Assembly: GCA_003990745.1 (NCBI GenBank) | Contig: RBNI01002205.1 | Span: 1 to 19,299 of the forward strand | Length of the DNA: 19,299 nucleotides | Source: Jimgerdemannia flammicorona | Lineage: Eukaryota > Mucoromycota > Endogonomycetes > Endogonales > Endogonaceae | Direction: 5' to 3' | Shown: piece by piece, positions 1 to 10,903 of the stretch | How the letters are laid out: each line of letters starts with the position of its first letter | How positions within the stretch are numbered: the stretch's first letter is position 1 | Made by a program: the position numbers and the translations under genes | Notes under the pieces: model-generated | The model's input: only the letters and a program-made list of their open reading frames with translations | Database searches by the model: none | What the model was told of the DNA's origin: nothing

Positions 1-14
1 AAAAAAAAAAAAAA
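1..14. repeat. Poly(A) run at the window edge
   Basis: Fourteen A residues open the window. LINE copies elsewhere in the window end in long poly(A) tracts, so this may be the tail of another element lying outside the window. Nothing upstream is visible to confirm it. Confidence 0.5.
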
Positions 15-34
15 GTTTAGCTTGGGGTACAAGA

Positions 35-727
35 TGGTAGGCAGAGGGAGTATGCCAGTATTTGTAGCCCTCTGTCAGCCCAAATGGGGTAGATATTGGT
101 AAGGTTGTTGACAGAGAAAGTATGCAAAATTTGCAGCCCTCTGCTGGTAGCAAGGAGTGACCCTAAGCTGAAAGTTGGTATAGAAGTCCAGATTGGAGAG
201 AGTATATAGAATTTGTAGCCCAACAACTTACTTAAGGAAGCAACTTCAAGCAGATTGGACTCTGGCACAGACTGGACTCTGATGCAGATTTAGGCCCCAT
301 GGGCACTCTGGCCCTACACTATAGTACTATATAAGTAGTTCCACAAAGCAGGACCAAAGAGCCAGTAGAGTCTAGCAAAAGTCCAAACTAGTGTTACAAA
401 ACAAAGAGTAGAGTGGAGATTGGCTGGATTGGTAGAGGGAGTATGCAAAATTTATGGCTCTTTGCCAGCAGAAAGAAGCTGTTCTAAGCTATAAGCTGGT
501 GTAGGAGTCTGAGTCAAAGAGAGTATGTAGAATTTGCAGTCTAACAATCTACTGTGAGAAGCAGCTTCAAGCTGTCAGACTCTAGTATAGATCAGACTAT
601 AGTGCAGATTCTGGCTCTGCAGATACCCTGGCCCTGCACTATAGTACTATATCAGCAGTACCACAAAGTAGTACCAAGGGATCAGTAGAGTCTGATAAAA
701 AGCTAAAAACTAGTACTACAAAATAAG
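35..727. repeat. Diverged tandem repeat, unit about 320 bp, two copies
   Basis: Two diverged copies follow each other, roughly 107-427 and 428-727. TATGCAAAATTT occurs at 121 and 442, and CACTATAGTACTATAT at 317 and 637, giving a period of 320-321 bp. Inside the unit a shorter motif of the form GAGAGTATGNAGAATTTGNAG recurs near 43, 113, 196, 432 and 516, so the unit itself grew from a smaller repeat. No protein was recognised in it. It could be a fungal satellite or the non-coding end of a retrotransposon; the sequence does not decide. Confidence 0.7.
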
Positions 728-737
728 AGACACCTGG

Positions 738-805
738 CTGCCTAATCCTCACAAAAGACTGCCTAGCCTTCACAAAAGGCCATCTAGTCTAATCTTCACA
801 AAACT
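738..805. repeat. Short tandem repeat ending in TTCACAAAA
   Basis: Two 21 bp units (738-758 and 759-779, both starting CTGCCTA) are followed by a third, longer and diverged unit that also ends in CTTCACAAAA. It directly follows the 320 bp repeat block and may belong to the same decayed element. Confidence 0.55.
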
Positions 806-2120
806 GCTCTACCTATTGATCTCAGGCCTTAATGAGCCTATCATCTATTGTGAGTATAATGACCATAGTGTCTGAGCTCTCCTCGAAAGTAATAGTGTTA
901 TGAAGATCATGTGGTTGAAATAGGACAGCTGTATTGATCATAAATGGGACCCCAAAACTATAGATGAGATTGTACCAGATACTATTACTGTTCTCCTAAG
1001 TTGGGTCCTTCCTTTCTAGAATATAAAATATTACCAAAGTGATATTGTTATCTATATGTATAGATAGAGCAATATTGTATACTCCAATGTGATATAGTAT
1101 ATAGTTGAGTAAACCTTTAGCCCAGAATCTCATATTATCAGACAGTACTAGAGGATACCTGCTCTTTATCCAGCCCTGGGAGCCCTAGCTTGAAAACTTA
1201 TCAAAATGAAGAGCATCTGGTCAAATCCTTCCTTTTTATAAACAGGGGACAGAAATCCTCAGACTGTACCAAAAAAAAAAAAAGTCAAGCTCCTCATCTC
1301 ATACAGCATGCTAAATTATATTAAAAATATACATATAGCTATACTGAGAGCACTACTAAGCTGGCCTACTATTTGGTCTAGCAATTTGGTCAAAAAACTC
1401 TAAATAATAACTGCTATTACTGCATAGGTCATGTTATACTTGCACACAGCTTATTCTTTGATAACACTTCTAAAGTTCTAATAAGAGTATAGAATCCTAT
1501 GTATCTTTGAAAATTTAACAAGAATAGGTTAGTAAAGAAAATCTTGAAAAAAGAAGATAAATATAGAGGATTTTGGAAAACACTCTAGGGAGCTCACCCT
1601 TCACCAATATTGTAATATACCCAATTCTCATCCAAACTCTCTCTCTTTGCTTTTTATACCCCCTCTTTTCCACTACTCAGTATTTAATACAATCCTTATA
1701 AATCTCATTAATATAGTAATAAAGCTCATCACTGTAGTGATTCCTTACCACTATTGTAACAACCTTTCCATATTCATTAATAATGATATAGTTCTCTTCA
1801 TTATTGAATACTCCAGCAGATCAGTGGGCTTTTTGATCAAGAATAATTAGCTCCAATTTGAATGTAGACCCTCAAGCCTTAATAGTAATACTAGTATTGC
1901 TCATGCTAAATAACTTGCCCTCAAACTTCTCTATTTGATCAGATATTGGATATAGTTGAACTTAGATAAGTTTGAATTCTCCTCTGCAGTAAAACTGAGT
2001 CTTAATCTGAGTAGTGGGCCAAGTTAAGTATACAGATAAATTATATGTGAAATGTTATAGATATAAGAGTTTTTAGAGGAGAATATATAAAAATGAGTAT
2101 TTAGAAAAGAGCATGAGAAT
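806..2120. other. AT-rich intergenic DNA, no gene recognised
   Basis: This stretch has many stops in all frames, almost no CpG, and an A run of 13 at 1271-1283. A 67-codon open frame near 1647 is Ile/Leu/Asn-rich, as expected of AT-rich non-coding DNA, and resembles no family I know. It is probably decayed transposon sequence, but no diagnostic motif survives. Confidence 0.6.
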
Positions 2121-2164
2121 GAGTTATATACAGATGAGTTGCATACAGATGAGTTGTACAAGAT
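2121..2164. repeat. 15 bp tandem repeat, about three copies
   Basis: Units begin at 2121, 2136 and 2151. Each starts GAGTT and ends in AGAT, with two or three differences between units, and the last is one base short. Confidence 0.6.
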
Positions 2165-3439
2165 TGCTTATGAAGGCTTACTTCTGATTCTTTTGAGATC
2201 TCTACTACATAATATATTGACTCAATAGCTTAGCCACCAGAGACATATCTCACAGCATTCTCCAGCCTTTTTTTATCTTGACCAGATATTGTGAATAAAG
2301 TTAGCAAATCTTACTATAAAGCTGTAGATCTTAAGAAAAAGAGAAATAGTACAAAATGAGTTTAGTTATATTATGGAAATTTAAATATAATAGTGAAAAG
2401 ACAACCTATATCTACTATTGGCTACTCTAAAAAGGCTACTATATATATAGCTATGAGGTCTATAAATTCCAAGGTCTAAAGGATTACTATAAGTTGTTGC
2501 TAGAATTCTCTCTCATTCTTATCATCACTATTACTATTACTATTGCCAATATTACTTTGATTCTTAATGAGCAGCTTATATATTACCCATATGAGAAAAA
2601 ATTTAATTTTTTTAACAGAGAGTACTTTTCTATCTTGAATATTCCCTCTTTTGACAATTATTGGATAAAAAAATAAGTAGACAAACATATGATTAAGAGC
2701 TACTATTTATTTGTTTATGACATAATAGGAGAAATAAAAAGAAGTATCAGAGAATAAAGAAAGGATGATATTACTAAAGATTTCAAGTAATTCAGATCAA
2801 TCTAGATTAATCTAGATCAGATTACAGAATTAATCTGAGTTGATTTAAATCTATTACATGATGAATATAAATCAAATCTCATCCAGATAAATTATATCTA
2901 TTTAGAGCACTATCTTTGAGTAAAATTTTATTAAAAAAAAAAAATTAAAATAAGACAAATTGAGTTATATTTTTAGCAGAAAATATAAACTGGAAAAAAT
3001 CAGATTTTTTTTATAAAAAATTACTGCTAAAAGAATATTTCCATAATGAGAGATTTCATTAGAAATCATAAGTCAATAGTTATAAGAATATTTCAGATAT
3101 TATATAGATAGTATAAGGGTTTCAGTATAGTATATGTCTTTAGCATCAATATGCTCACTTTTGTATTATTTAGAAAACACCTCTCTATTATACTATCTAA
3201 TATATATATATACTGTATTATATCTAGTTTTACTCAAATACTTTATATATATACTTTATATATATACTTAGTATATATACTTATTTTTGTTATAGTTCTG
3301 GTCATTAACTTCTATATTATCTACTATTATAACTCCTCTAATATCTCTAAGGGTCAATATGAGCTAAGCTTGTCTACTTGCCTACTCTACTCTAACATTC
3401 TATACATCAAATATATTCTCAAATTCCTCTAAGACAATC
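2165..3439. other. AT-rich intergenic DNA with palindromic cluster
   Basis: No gene is recognised. At 2799-2818 two near-identical 10-mers based on the palindrome AATCTAGATT sit head to tail, within a broader cluster of AATCT/AGATT words (2793-2850). 3195-3290 is TA-rich simple sequence. The 93-codon frame at 3151-3432 is composed of Ile, Tyr, Leu and Ser and reads as low-complexity translation of TA repeats rather than a gene. Confidence 0.55.
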
Positions 3440-5700
3440 TTAATGATAAAGATAGTACTGATGTTAATATTATCAAAACTTATCTTATCAATCTCTTTGA
3501 AGATATATCAGCTATATATATTTCTATTTAATCCTCTGCCTAAGCTGCAGAAATGGCTCCAGCTCTATTAGTCCCTTCTATCTTTGCTATATCTACCTCA
3601 ATAATACTTCTACTTCCATCTAATATATCTATTGAAGATAGTATTACTCTACTTTAAGATCATATTACTATACAGGACTATTGACTCAATGAAATCCTTC
3701 TCTTATTATATTTATACCAAGATTATCCTTCAGTAATCCTCAGATCCAGCAAACTCATTATAGACTAAATATTTATTAACTATACTATGGCTTCTATCTC
3801 TGCTGTCATTATGACTATTCTCTAGCTCTCTATAGTAGTTTCTGCTTCTAGCCCACTTAGTGACTAAGACCTCTCTAGTACCCCTTATAGTAAGTTGTCT
3901 ATCATACTAACCAATCACTCAGCAGCTCTATCTTATACTATTGTTTGGAGTATCAATCTCTCTCTGAAATATCTATATTAACTAATATCTCCTTACTATA
4001 GTAGTTAATAACTCATTCTCTACTACCTTACTTAACTATTTCTTAGAATGTAATATGTATCATCTTGAATGGCTCTCCTTCAGAGACTCAGTTCTTCAAG
4101 TCTCTTAATAAAGCTAATATACAGATCTTCCTACAGAAGTCTTCATCTCTCATTAAAGATCTCTCTGATATTCCATTCTTTCTGACTATACTCCTCATCT
4201 ATTTCAGTATCCACCATGATATATATCTCAGCCTTATAGATTCTATACTATTTTTTATCTATACTGCTGACTTCATTCTCCTTTCAACATTCTTCTTATA
4301 ATTTACTCTCCTTAACTACTACTTATCATTCTATATAAAATATATTACTGAGATCACTAATAATGGTATATTGTCTGATTGGTACTTTTACTGAGCTCAG
4401 TGTGACTCTGATCTCTTCATAATTCTCAGTCTATATCAATATCTTTATATATTTCCGACTGCTAGTCATCTCCCAAAACTATCCTTAAAATTGTGAAGCC
4501 TCTCTTACAAGTTGTCAAACAGTGATACCTTATCATCCAAACCCTCTGATGCCAATCAGTAGCTTATGTACTACTCCTATAATAGTATTCTCATTGACAA
4601 ACTCTTTATAAAAGAACCTAGCTACTGTTAAAAAGGCTGTATATATACTCATATATACTTCTATTATAGTAAAGAATACTCATAGGACTTAATATCTCTA
4701 TAACCTACTTCAATACTCCTAGGAACTCACCCCTGCCTAAGCAACCATGCCACTTTTCAACCTTCTGACTACTCTGAATACTGCTTACTTACTGCCCCTC
4801 ATACTATCTCTAATCTCAATTATATAATACTTCTTATGTCTACCTATTATACTTTACTCTATAGTATTATATCAGAAACTACAAATATATTCTGACCAGT
4901 CTCTCTTTCAAACTACTATTACTACTATTATATAAGATATTTTTCTCAGATTTATAGATCCTTATTAATACCTTCTCAGTTATAATCATTACTCTGCTCT
5001 TAATCACTCCAAAGCTATTATAGCTAATATTACTTATAAGATATATACTAGCAGGCTCTATAGCTCCTTCTCATCCCTCTCCTTTACCAACTTCTGCTCA
5101 TTCCCCCTTAGTACTATTGTCAAAAAGAACTCTATATCAGCTTGATACTATATCCATAATCTTCTCTAACTCTACTAAGGTGGCTCTGTTACTGATAGTA
5201 TTGACTCTAATATCTTCCACCTCTCTTATATATACTTTGATGAAACTCTTGACCTTATCCATTATATTAACAAAGACTATCTCTTATCAAAGGTAGATCT
5301 TGCCAATACTTACTGATATAATCTTATCTATTTAGCCAACTGGGAATTATTAGACTTTGAATAGGCTGACTGCTTCTACTTTGACTGCTTTGTATCTTTT
5401 GATACTTCATTTTCTCTCTTTTTCTTCAATCTCTTTACCAAACAACTAGCTTGGATTACTAGCTATAATGATATTTGCTTTCTCATATACTATGTTAATA
5501 ACTTTCTATCATTTTTACTCTAATTGATGTCTCTCACAATCTCACTAGTATAGAAAGATAATTTACTTAATTTGTCAGATTATTGATATAGTTGGAATAG
5601 TCCTAGATACTCTTCTTGAACTTTATTTGAAGATTGAACAGTTGTGCTTTTAGATAGAATCTGTTTGATATGGATACCTACTGATGGTAATTATATAAGA
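3440..5700 (+). mobile_element. Decayed DIRS-like retrotransposon (internal part)
   Basis: The + strand is rich in C and T and poor in G here, unlike the purine-rich LINEs to its right. The block holds a reverse transcriptase core at 4984-5523 and continues with a conserved segment at 5585-5653. The part upstream, 3440-4983, shares the same composition and should be the preceding ORF of the element, but nothing in it is recognisable beyond broken frames such as 4065-4301. Terminal repeats and the tyrosine recombinase expected of DIRS elements were not found, so the borders are estimates from composition. Confidence 0.5.
4984..5653 (+). pseudogene. Reverse transcriptase relic, DIRS type
   Basis: Translated from 4984 in a single frame, about 180 codons can be followed to a stop at 5521 with substitutions but no indel. 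The order of readable motifs is NHYSAL, an FPLSTIVKK block (family form PLGxVPKK), GGSVTDSID (family form GGSVNDxI), FDETLDLI, KVDLANTY (motif A, with the catalytic Asp kept), LANWELLDFE, FNLFTKQLAW, and YYVNNFLSF, which stands where YxDDF is expected. The two catalytic Asp codons are now AAT and AAC, both G-to-A changes. A segment in another frame at 5585-5653, IVGIVLDTLLELYLKIEQL, matches the block that follows the RT in this family. Known DIRS RTs of fungi have this motif order. The gene is dead: several in-frame stops, and an active site lost by transitions. Confidence 0.75.
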
Positions 5701-6559
5701 TCTCTCAGGCTTCATTCACTATTATAGCATTGATGATGAGTTTCATTTGTATATTCAAAAGAGTAAAAGTAATTTCCCTTAGTACTCTATAATCCTTTAT
5801 GGTATCATATTCTGTTATTTGTACCTGTGACTTCCAGTAATTCTCCAGACTATATTCTTTCAAGAGATTTTTTATATAGTATAACTATATAGCATAATTC
5901 TTAATATCAAAGATAGAAATTATCCTCTTTATCATCATTGATACTACTGCAGAAATAGATATCATCATGACTATCATAATAGGTATACTTATGCTGTCAG
6001 TACTCATTCTGGATTCTGTTCTGCTTATACTAATTAGTAGGCTCACATTTGATATATGTATCTGGTAGGTGTGATATTTTTTTTATATAATATAGTATAT
6101 ATATTAAAAGAGTGTCTTTGTTATTATCTACATTTGCTAGCAGGGCTGATAACCTTTATTATAGAATACTTGGAGAAGAGTGAAGAGAAGAAAGAGCTAT
6201 AATTGTTTATTAATAGCTTATATACTTTTATACATATTGATGATATTTATATAATGATATAGTTAGGCTATACTGCTATCTATTAAGTTACTATAATCAA
6301 GATATTTCAGATTTAAGTAGTCTCAAAGGATTTCTGGAGAAAATATTCTAAGAATATTTATATTTAAAAAAAAAAAAAAAAAACTTCCAAAATAGTAGTT
6401 TTTAGCAAAGATAATAAATAAGGTTCTATAATTAGCCAAGATAAAATACTTAGTATTGAGAAAAGACAAGAATATTCTAGTGAAGTCTTGGTATCAAGAG
6501 AGAATTTCTAAGTATTTGAAAATACTAGAATATTATAGAATATTCAAGAAAAGATAAGA
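5701..6559. other. Decayed sequence between DIRS relic and LINE A
   Basis: No gene could be read. An A run of 19 lies at 6366-6384 and could be an old LINE tail, but the sequence before it does not match the 3' ends of the LINEs seen further on. If the DIRS-like element were complete, its methylase-like and tyrosine recombinase ORFs would lie here; I see neither. Confidence 0.5.
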
Positions 6560-9422
6560 GTAGTTTAAATTTTTTATAAAAGAGTTATAAATATTATCTC
6601 TCAATATAAATAGGTTATATAATAATATTAAGAAGAGAAGAGTGTTTTGATAACTAAATATATAGTAATATAATTTAGTTCTATTATTGAGAGAACTTTA
6701 ATATAGTAAGAGATAGATACTTAAATAGATCTGATAGCAATATTGAGATAGCTGTCTCTCTAGATTTATCTAGATGATTATAGATAGAAAGAGAGATAGA
6801 TCTTATAAATAATATTTAACTGAGAGTGATAGAGAAGGCTGGACTCTTTATAAGATATATAGTATTTTATTAATAATAGTCTAGTTGAAATATAAAGTGA
6901 TTGGATTTTGATGGGAAAAATATACTATATAAGACTAAAGTCTAGTAGTATCTCTGGTCTGACTATTGGAGAGTAAAGATAAAGAACTAGTTTGAGGCTC
7001 AGAAGGGTAGCAGTGATAGATAGAGACTAAATGTGATCTAACTGAGTAAGAAAGTAGAGATAGAGAGATTTGTTAGAGTTGCTTACTAAGAAGTTATCAG
7101 ATAGAGAGCAAAAGAGAAGATTATAAGAGAGTAGTAGAAAAGGTTTAAATATTTAACTAAAGTCTTCTGAAAGAATATTAGAAAGGTAACTTATCAAGAA
7201 CAGAAGAATAAGAAGAGAAGACTGGACAGAGATCTAAAATAATGACTAAAAAGAATTACTAATAGAGGGAGCTAGGTGATGAGTTTGTCAGATTGACTAG
7301 AGAGATTAAGAAGATACAGGCAGAGTTGAAGATAGGTGAGGATAGAGTGATAGATAGTCTGCTGGTGAGATTGAGAGCTTGCTGAATATAGTGAAAAGTA
7401 AGAGACTAACTAAATTATTAATTAATATACTGAAGATATAGGAGATGAGATAAAGCTGGTCTACTGTTCTGTAAGAGAATGGTGAGAAAGTAATAGGGGT
7501 CTAGAAAATGTTAAAGAAGTTCTCTAAGAGATAGTAATCTCTCTGATAGGATGATAGTATCACTATAGCTAGAAATTAGAGAGATATAATAGTGGGACCA
7601 ATATTGGACAATTGGTAGGTTAAGAAGATATAAGATCTTAGAAGAGTCATACTTAAAGAGATACTAGAAGTACTAAAAAAAGCTCAGTATGGCTTATCTC
7701 TTAAAGTAGATTATTTATCCTAGAAGATTTGAAAGAAGTTCTATCTGGAGTTTGGAGATTAGCTAATAAAGTTAGTGAATGAGATCTTAGAGTATAATCA
7801 ATAGATAAAAAATAGTTTCTTGGAGCTAGTGTCTCTAATCTATAAAGAGAAGAGTAATTGTAAAATATAGTAAAACTGGTTGCTTATTATACTTCTCAAT
7901 ATTGATAGAAAGTTAGTATTAAGATATTAGCTAAGAGATTCTATAAGTAAATTGGAGGATTGGATAGTAGGGAGTAGTGAGGATTAATTAAAGAATAGCA
8001 GATCCGGGATGATATAGTATAGATATAGATATCTTAGAAGAATATCACAGTCAGAATGTGATAGGTAGATTAATATTTCTGAACAAGAAAAAGATATATA
8101 ATTAGATATACTAAAGTTATCTAGAAGAGATGTTATAGAAGATTGACTTTGAGATATAGAATGTAAAGAGACTGATAGAATTGGTAAGAGGCTATTGGGC
8201 TGTTTTTTAATAAATATATAATATAGCTGAGAGTTAGTATTAAATACAGATATACTATAGAGAGAGATCCACTCTTACTCCTACTATATATCTTATTTAT
8301 AGAGTTCTTATTAGACTAGTTGAGAGATTACTTAGTTAGTTATAACTAGGAGAGATAGTGTAGAAGCTGAGAGCTTTTATAGATAATATAGTGATTAAAT
8401 TAGAGATTGAGAGAGATATTACTATATTAGAGAAAAGAGAGTAGCTATATAAAGAGATAACTGGTGCTAAGTTGAATTAAGATAAGTATAAAATAATGAA
8501 CATTAGAGAAGATCTGAGAGAGGCAGAGAGATTTGAGAAGGTAGTGGAAAGGAGAGAGACTGATCAGTATTTTAAAATTTAGTTTGATAGTTTTGAAGAA
8601 AGAGTGGTAGAAGAAAATAATAAAAAAGTGAGAGAGATTGTTAATGAGATAGTTAGAGAGGAACTTCTTTTTGGCTAATCATATATATAGTAGTATTAAA
8701 TATCTAATGGCTTTTATAATTATGGTATCTGAGATACTATCTGAATTTCTCTGAGTAGATAGTTAAGAGGCTGAAAAAGATTGTAAAAAAAATGGTTGTA
8801 AAAAAAAAAAGCAATCTCAATAGAGTGGAACACAATAGTGATAAAGGTCTCTGATACTTTTTTGAGATTAGTGAACTTTTATTAATGGTTGAAGGTATTG
8901 AGAAGTTGGTAAGAGAGAAGAATAGTAGAGTTAGGAGAGAAAAAGTAAAGTAGATTAGTAAAGAACAATTGAGAGAAGGTTCTGTTCTAAGAGAGTAGTA
9001 TGGTAGAATTTGAGAAGTTTACTATATATAGGTAATAGTAGTAGATTAGTTGAGGTATAAGAGATTCTAATAAGGAATAATGAAGACTTAACTAGAAATA
9101 GAGTTACAAAGACCAGAGATAGAAAAGAGAGAGGATGTTAAGAGGAGATAGTAGAATTGAGACCCTTAAAGATAAGAAGTATGAGGTTGAGTAAATATAC
9201 TTTAGAAGATATAATAGAGTAGTTAAGAGTAGAGCCCCTAGAGAGATAGCTAGTTAATTAGCAAAAGACTGAGTTTGGAGAAGAGTGGGAGTAGAGCTGA
9301 GTATAAAAGTAGATAGATAATCTGTAGTAACTAGTATTACTCTGATATTAAGTAGTCTAATAGTAGAAATATTATATTAAATTATAGAACTAATTGAATA
9401 TATATAGAAGAATACTGAGAGT
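6560..9422 (+). mobile_element. LINE copy A, left segment, hypermutated
   Basis: This segment runs collinear with copy B at an offset of about 6.69-6.71 kb. Matching landmarks are 6690 with B 13375 (endonuclease GDFN region), 6960 with 13650 (SDH region), 7320 with 14010, 8083 with 14782 (motif A), 8378 with 15086 (motif C), 8655 with 15362, and 9200 with 15910. ORF1 and the first part of the endonuclease are not recognisable. Base changes relative to B are mostly C-to-T and G-to-A, CpG is nearly absent, and stops occur every few codons. It is interrupted by copy C and then B, and resumes at 16753. It is related to B but not its direct source: some codons differ by more than transitions. Confidence 0.75.
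6660..9400 (+). pseudogene. ORF2 (endonuclease-RT) remnant of LINE A
   Basis: By alignment to copy B this stretch once encoded the later part of the AP endonuclease, the reverse transcriptase and much of the C-terminal region. The endonuclease GDFN motif reads about GTLI, and the CTGGTCTGACTATTGGGAG-like SDHWG region is recognisable near 6958. Motif A (FLDQEKAYDRV in B) is here about FLNKKKIYN followed by a stop, and FADD is here IDN, from GAT-to-AAT change. A readable block near 7319, QAELKIGEDRVIDSLL, corresponds to QADLRVSETRVVDGLL in B. TAG, TGA and TAA stops are all frequent. It cannot make a protein. Confidence 0.7.
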
Positions 9423-9435
9423 ATAGACAGTGTGA
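9423..9435 (+). repeat. Left target site duplication of LINE C
   Basis: ATAGACAGTGTGA here is matched by ATAGATAGTGTGA at 10867-10879, with one C/T difference at a CpA site. The first A of the right copy may belong to the poly(A) tail, so the duplication is 12-13 bp. Confidence 0.7.
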
Positions 9436-9479
9436 TGGGTCAGTCCTACTGAGACCTTGGTGGGAGTAGAGGGTTGTGA

Positions 9480-10667
9480 TCTGAGGAGAGGCTCTGCAGA
9501 GTTGGAAAGGACACCACTTGTTCCTGGGGGGATATGTTTCGATTTTGAACATCTACTGGCTGCCAAAGCTGTGGTATTTGGCATATCACCTGGACTTCTT
9601 GGCCTAGGTGGTAAAGAGACTGATAAAACTGGCCAAGGGGTGGATCTGGGCTGAGAGGAGTCAAATCAGCTGGGAGGTCTTATCTTTACTAGTGGCTAGA
9701 GAGGGCCTTGGGCTGGTTGATTTTCCAAAGAGGCTGTACTGTCTGAGAGTATGGTGACTGAAGAGAGTAGTGGAATTGTAAGGGGGTAGTTAGATTCCCC
9801 TGATGCAGAAGGTCTGAGAGATAAGGTCCTCATCAAGAGGCTTTACAGAAGACCTATTGTCCTTAGTTGGGCTTTGGAACATTGAGCACATGTAGTATAG
9901 AGACTTCTGGTGGGGGGTAGTAGATGGGACACACTATATTGAAATTCGCTGGCAGGGAAATGAAGAGGAGGTACCATAGAACCCAGAGATATAGAGATGG
10001 GACCAGGTGCTGCTGAGGAGTATCCTCTTGGTTGATTTTGATATTAGCAAGGGGATTGAGTACCAGAGGGGGCTGGGACAGGATCTATGGCCCAGTGAAT
10101 AGCAGCTGGCAGATATCAGAGAGGAGTGAAACTAGATTAGGGTTTAGGCCTGGAGTGCTGAGATATGGAGGTAGATGCTATCAAAGTACTGAGTGATCTG
10201 GTGGTACATACTGTGAAGGAATGTCATACTCAACTTCTGTTCAGGACATCTTATCAAGAGAGGAAGCTTTGAATGTAAGAAGTGCCACAATATAGGATGA
10301 GAAGGGAGATTTGTATAGATGCCAGAATATTGGCTAGGAGAATGTGAGGTACTTAGCTAGTAGTTGGGAATTGACTGGATATCATGTGTAGTGGAGATGG
10401 TAAGTGGGGTCAGTGGGAGAATTTGAGGGATAGATTGGTGGAGGGGGTGGGAAAGGAGTGGCTTACTTTAGATTAGATATTAGCAGTTTGGGTGGGGTTG
10501 GCAGGTCACTGGTTGTTTGTTTTCAAGAAAGAGAGAAGCTTGGATTTGGGGGTGAGGCTGTTGTGATGGCAAGGGCTAATGGAGGATGTTATGATGGGCT
10601 GGCTTGGTTGAGGCTTGCAGAGTGGCTGGAGACATCACTTGATAGAGAAAATCAGTGGGCAGAGTAG
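9480..10667 (+). pseudogene. C-terminal fragment of LINE ORF2 (copy C)
   Basis: The frame beginning near 9542 reads ILNIYWLPKLWYLAYHLDF, matching VLNVYWLPKLWYLGYHLDF in copy B at about 15401. It goes on through GGLGLVDF-type residues (REGLGLVDFPKRL) to a Cys-rich motif near 10270, FECKKCHNIG followed by MPEYWLGECEV. This is the CxxC...H/Y...C zinc-binding region found near the end of ORF2 in many LINEs. About twenty stops (TGA, TAG and some TAA) break the frame. A last open piece, ending with a TAG at 10665, lies in a different frame, so at least one indel is present. Only the region after the RT domain is represented. The last 70-odd residues do not resemble the end of B's ORF2, which supports a separate subfamily. 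Confidence 0.7.
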
Positions 10668-10812
10668 AGAGAGGATTGGGGTAGTAAATAGTAAAGTAGT
10701 CTTCAAATATGATAATATGAGAGGAGGCTCCCCTATAGGGATTGGATAGTGAGAGGTGATACTGTAACTATATTAATAGACTGATAATAAATAATAAAGT
10801 CTGAGTGACTAT
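10668..10812 (+). other. 3' UTR of LINE C
   Basis: This is non-coding sequence between the last ORF2 frame and the tail. It ends AATAAAGTCTGAGTGACTAT before poly(A), similar to the end of copy B (AATAAAGGAGTCCAAGAGACT). The shared terminal words suggest a common 3' recognition or processing sequence. Confidence 0.55.
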
Positions 10813-10867
10813 AAAAAAAAAAAAAAAAAAAAAGTTTGAGGTAAAAAAAAAAAAAAAAAAAAAAAAA
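10813..10867 (+). repeat. Interrupted poly(A) tail of LINE C
   Basis: Twenty-one A residues (10813-10833), then GTTTGAGGT, then 25 A residues (10843-10867). The right target duplication follows at once. Confidence 0.85.
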
Positions 10868-10879
10868 TAGATAGTGTGA
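10867..10879 (+). repeat. Right target site duplication of LINE C
   Basis: ATAGATAGTGTGA pairs with 9423-9435 and differs by one C/T change. Being LINE A sequence, it marks where A resumes after C. Confidence 0.7.
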
Positions 10880-10903
10880 GAAGATGAGAGAGATGGAGAT
10901 ATA
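10868..10903 (+). mobile_element. LINE copy A, middle segment
   Basis: About 36 bases of LINE A are left between the tail of C and the start of B. They fit the B region near 16140-16170, where the sense strand also reads as GA-rich with AGATAGATGGAGG. The assignment rests mainly on A continuing after B at 16753. Confidence 0.5.
10889..10903 (+). repeat. Left target site duplication of LINE B
   Basis: AGAGATGGAGATATA is repeated exactly at 16738-16752, immediately after B's poly(A) tail. The first A of the right copy is ambiguous with the tail, so the duplication is 14-15 bp. Confidence 0.9.

Larger units (their letters stand above)
9436..10867 (+). mobile_element. LINE copy C, 5'-truncated, with poly(A) tail
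   Basis: A 1.43 kb 3' part of a Tad1-like LINE, distinct from copy B, inserted into LINE A. It begins at a point equivalent to about B 15300 in ORF2 and ends in an interrupted poly(A) tail. Truncation at the 5' end and flanking target duplications are what target-primed reverse transcription produces. It is much less AT-rich than the flanking A sequence and keeps long readable stretches, so it arrived later than A. Confidence 0.8.

Noticed and set aside
3195..3290. TA-rich repeat as an origin or terminator
   Set aside because: Simple-sequence DNA common in AT-rich fungal repeats; nothing specific supports a function.
3151..3432. 93-codon Ile/Tyr-rich frame as a small membrane protein
   Set aside because: It is the translation of TATATA-type simple sequence in a decayed region, with no start context or homologous look.
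6227..6262. FIHIDDIYIM-like string resembling the YIDD motif of gypsy or copia RT
   Set aside because: No flanking RT motif before or after it could be read in the same frame, and Ile/Asp strings arise easily in TA-rich DNA.
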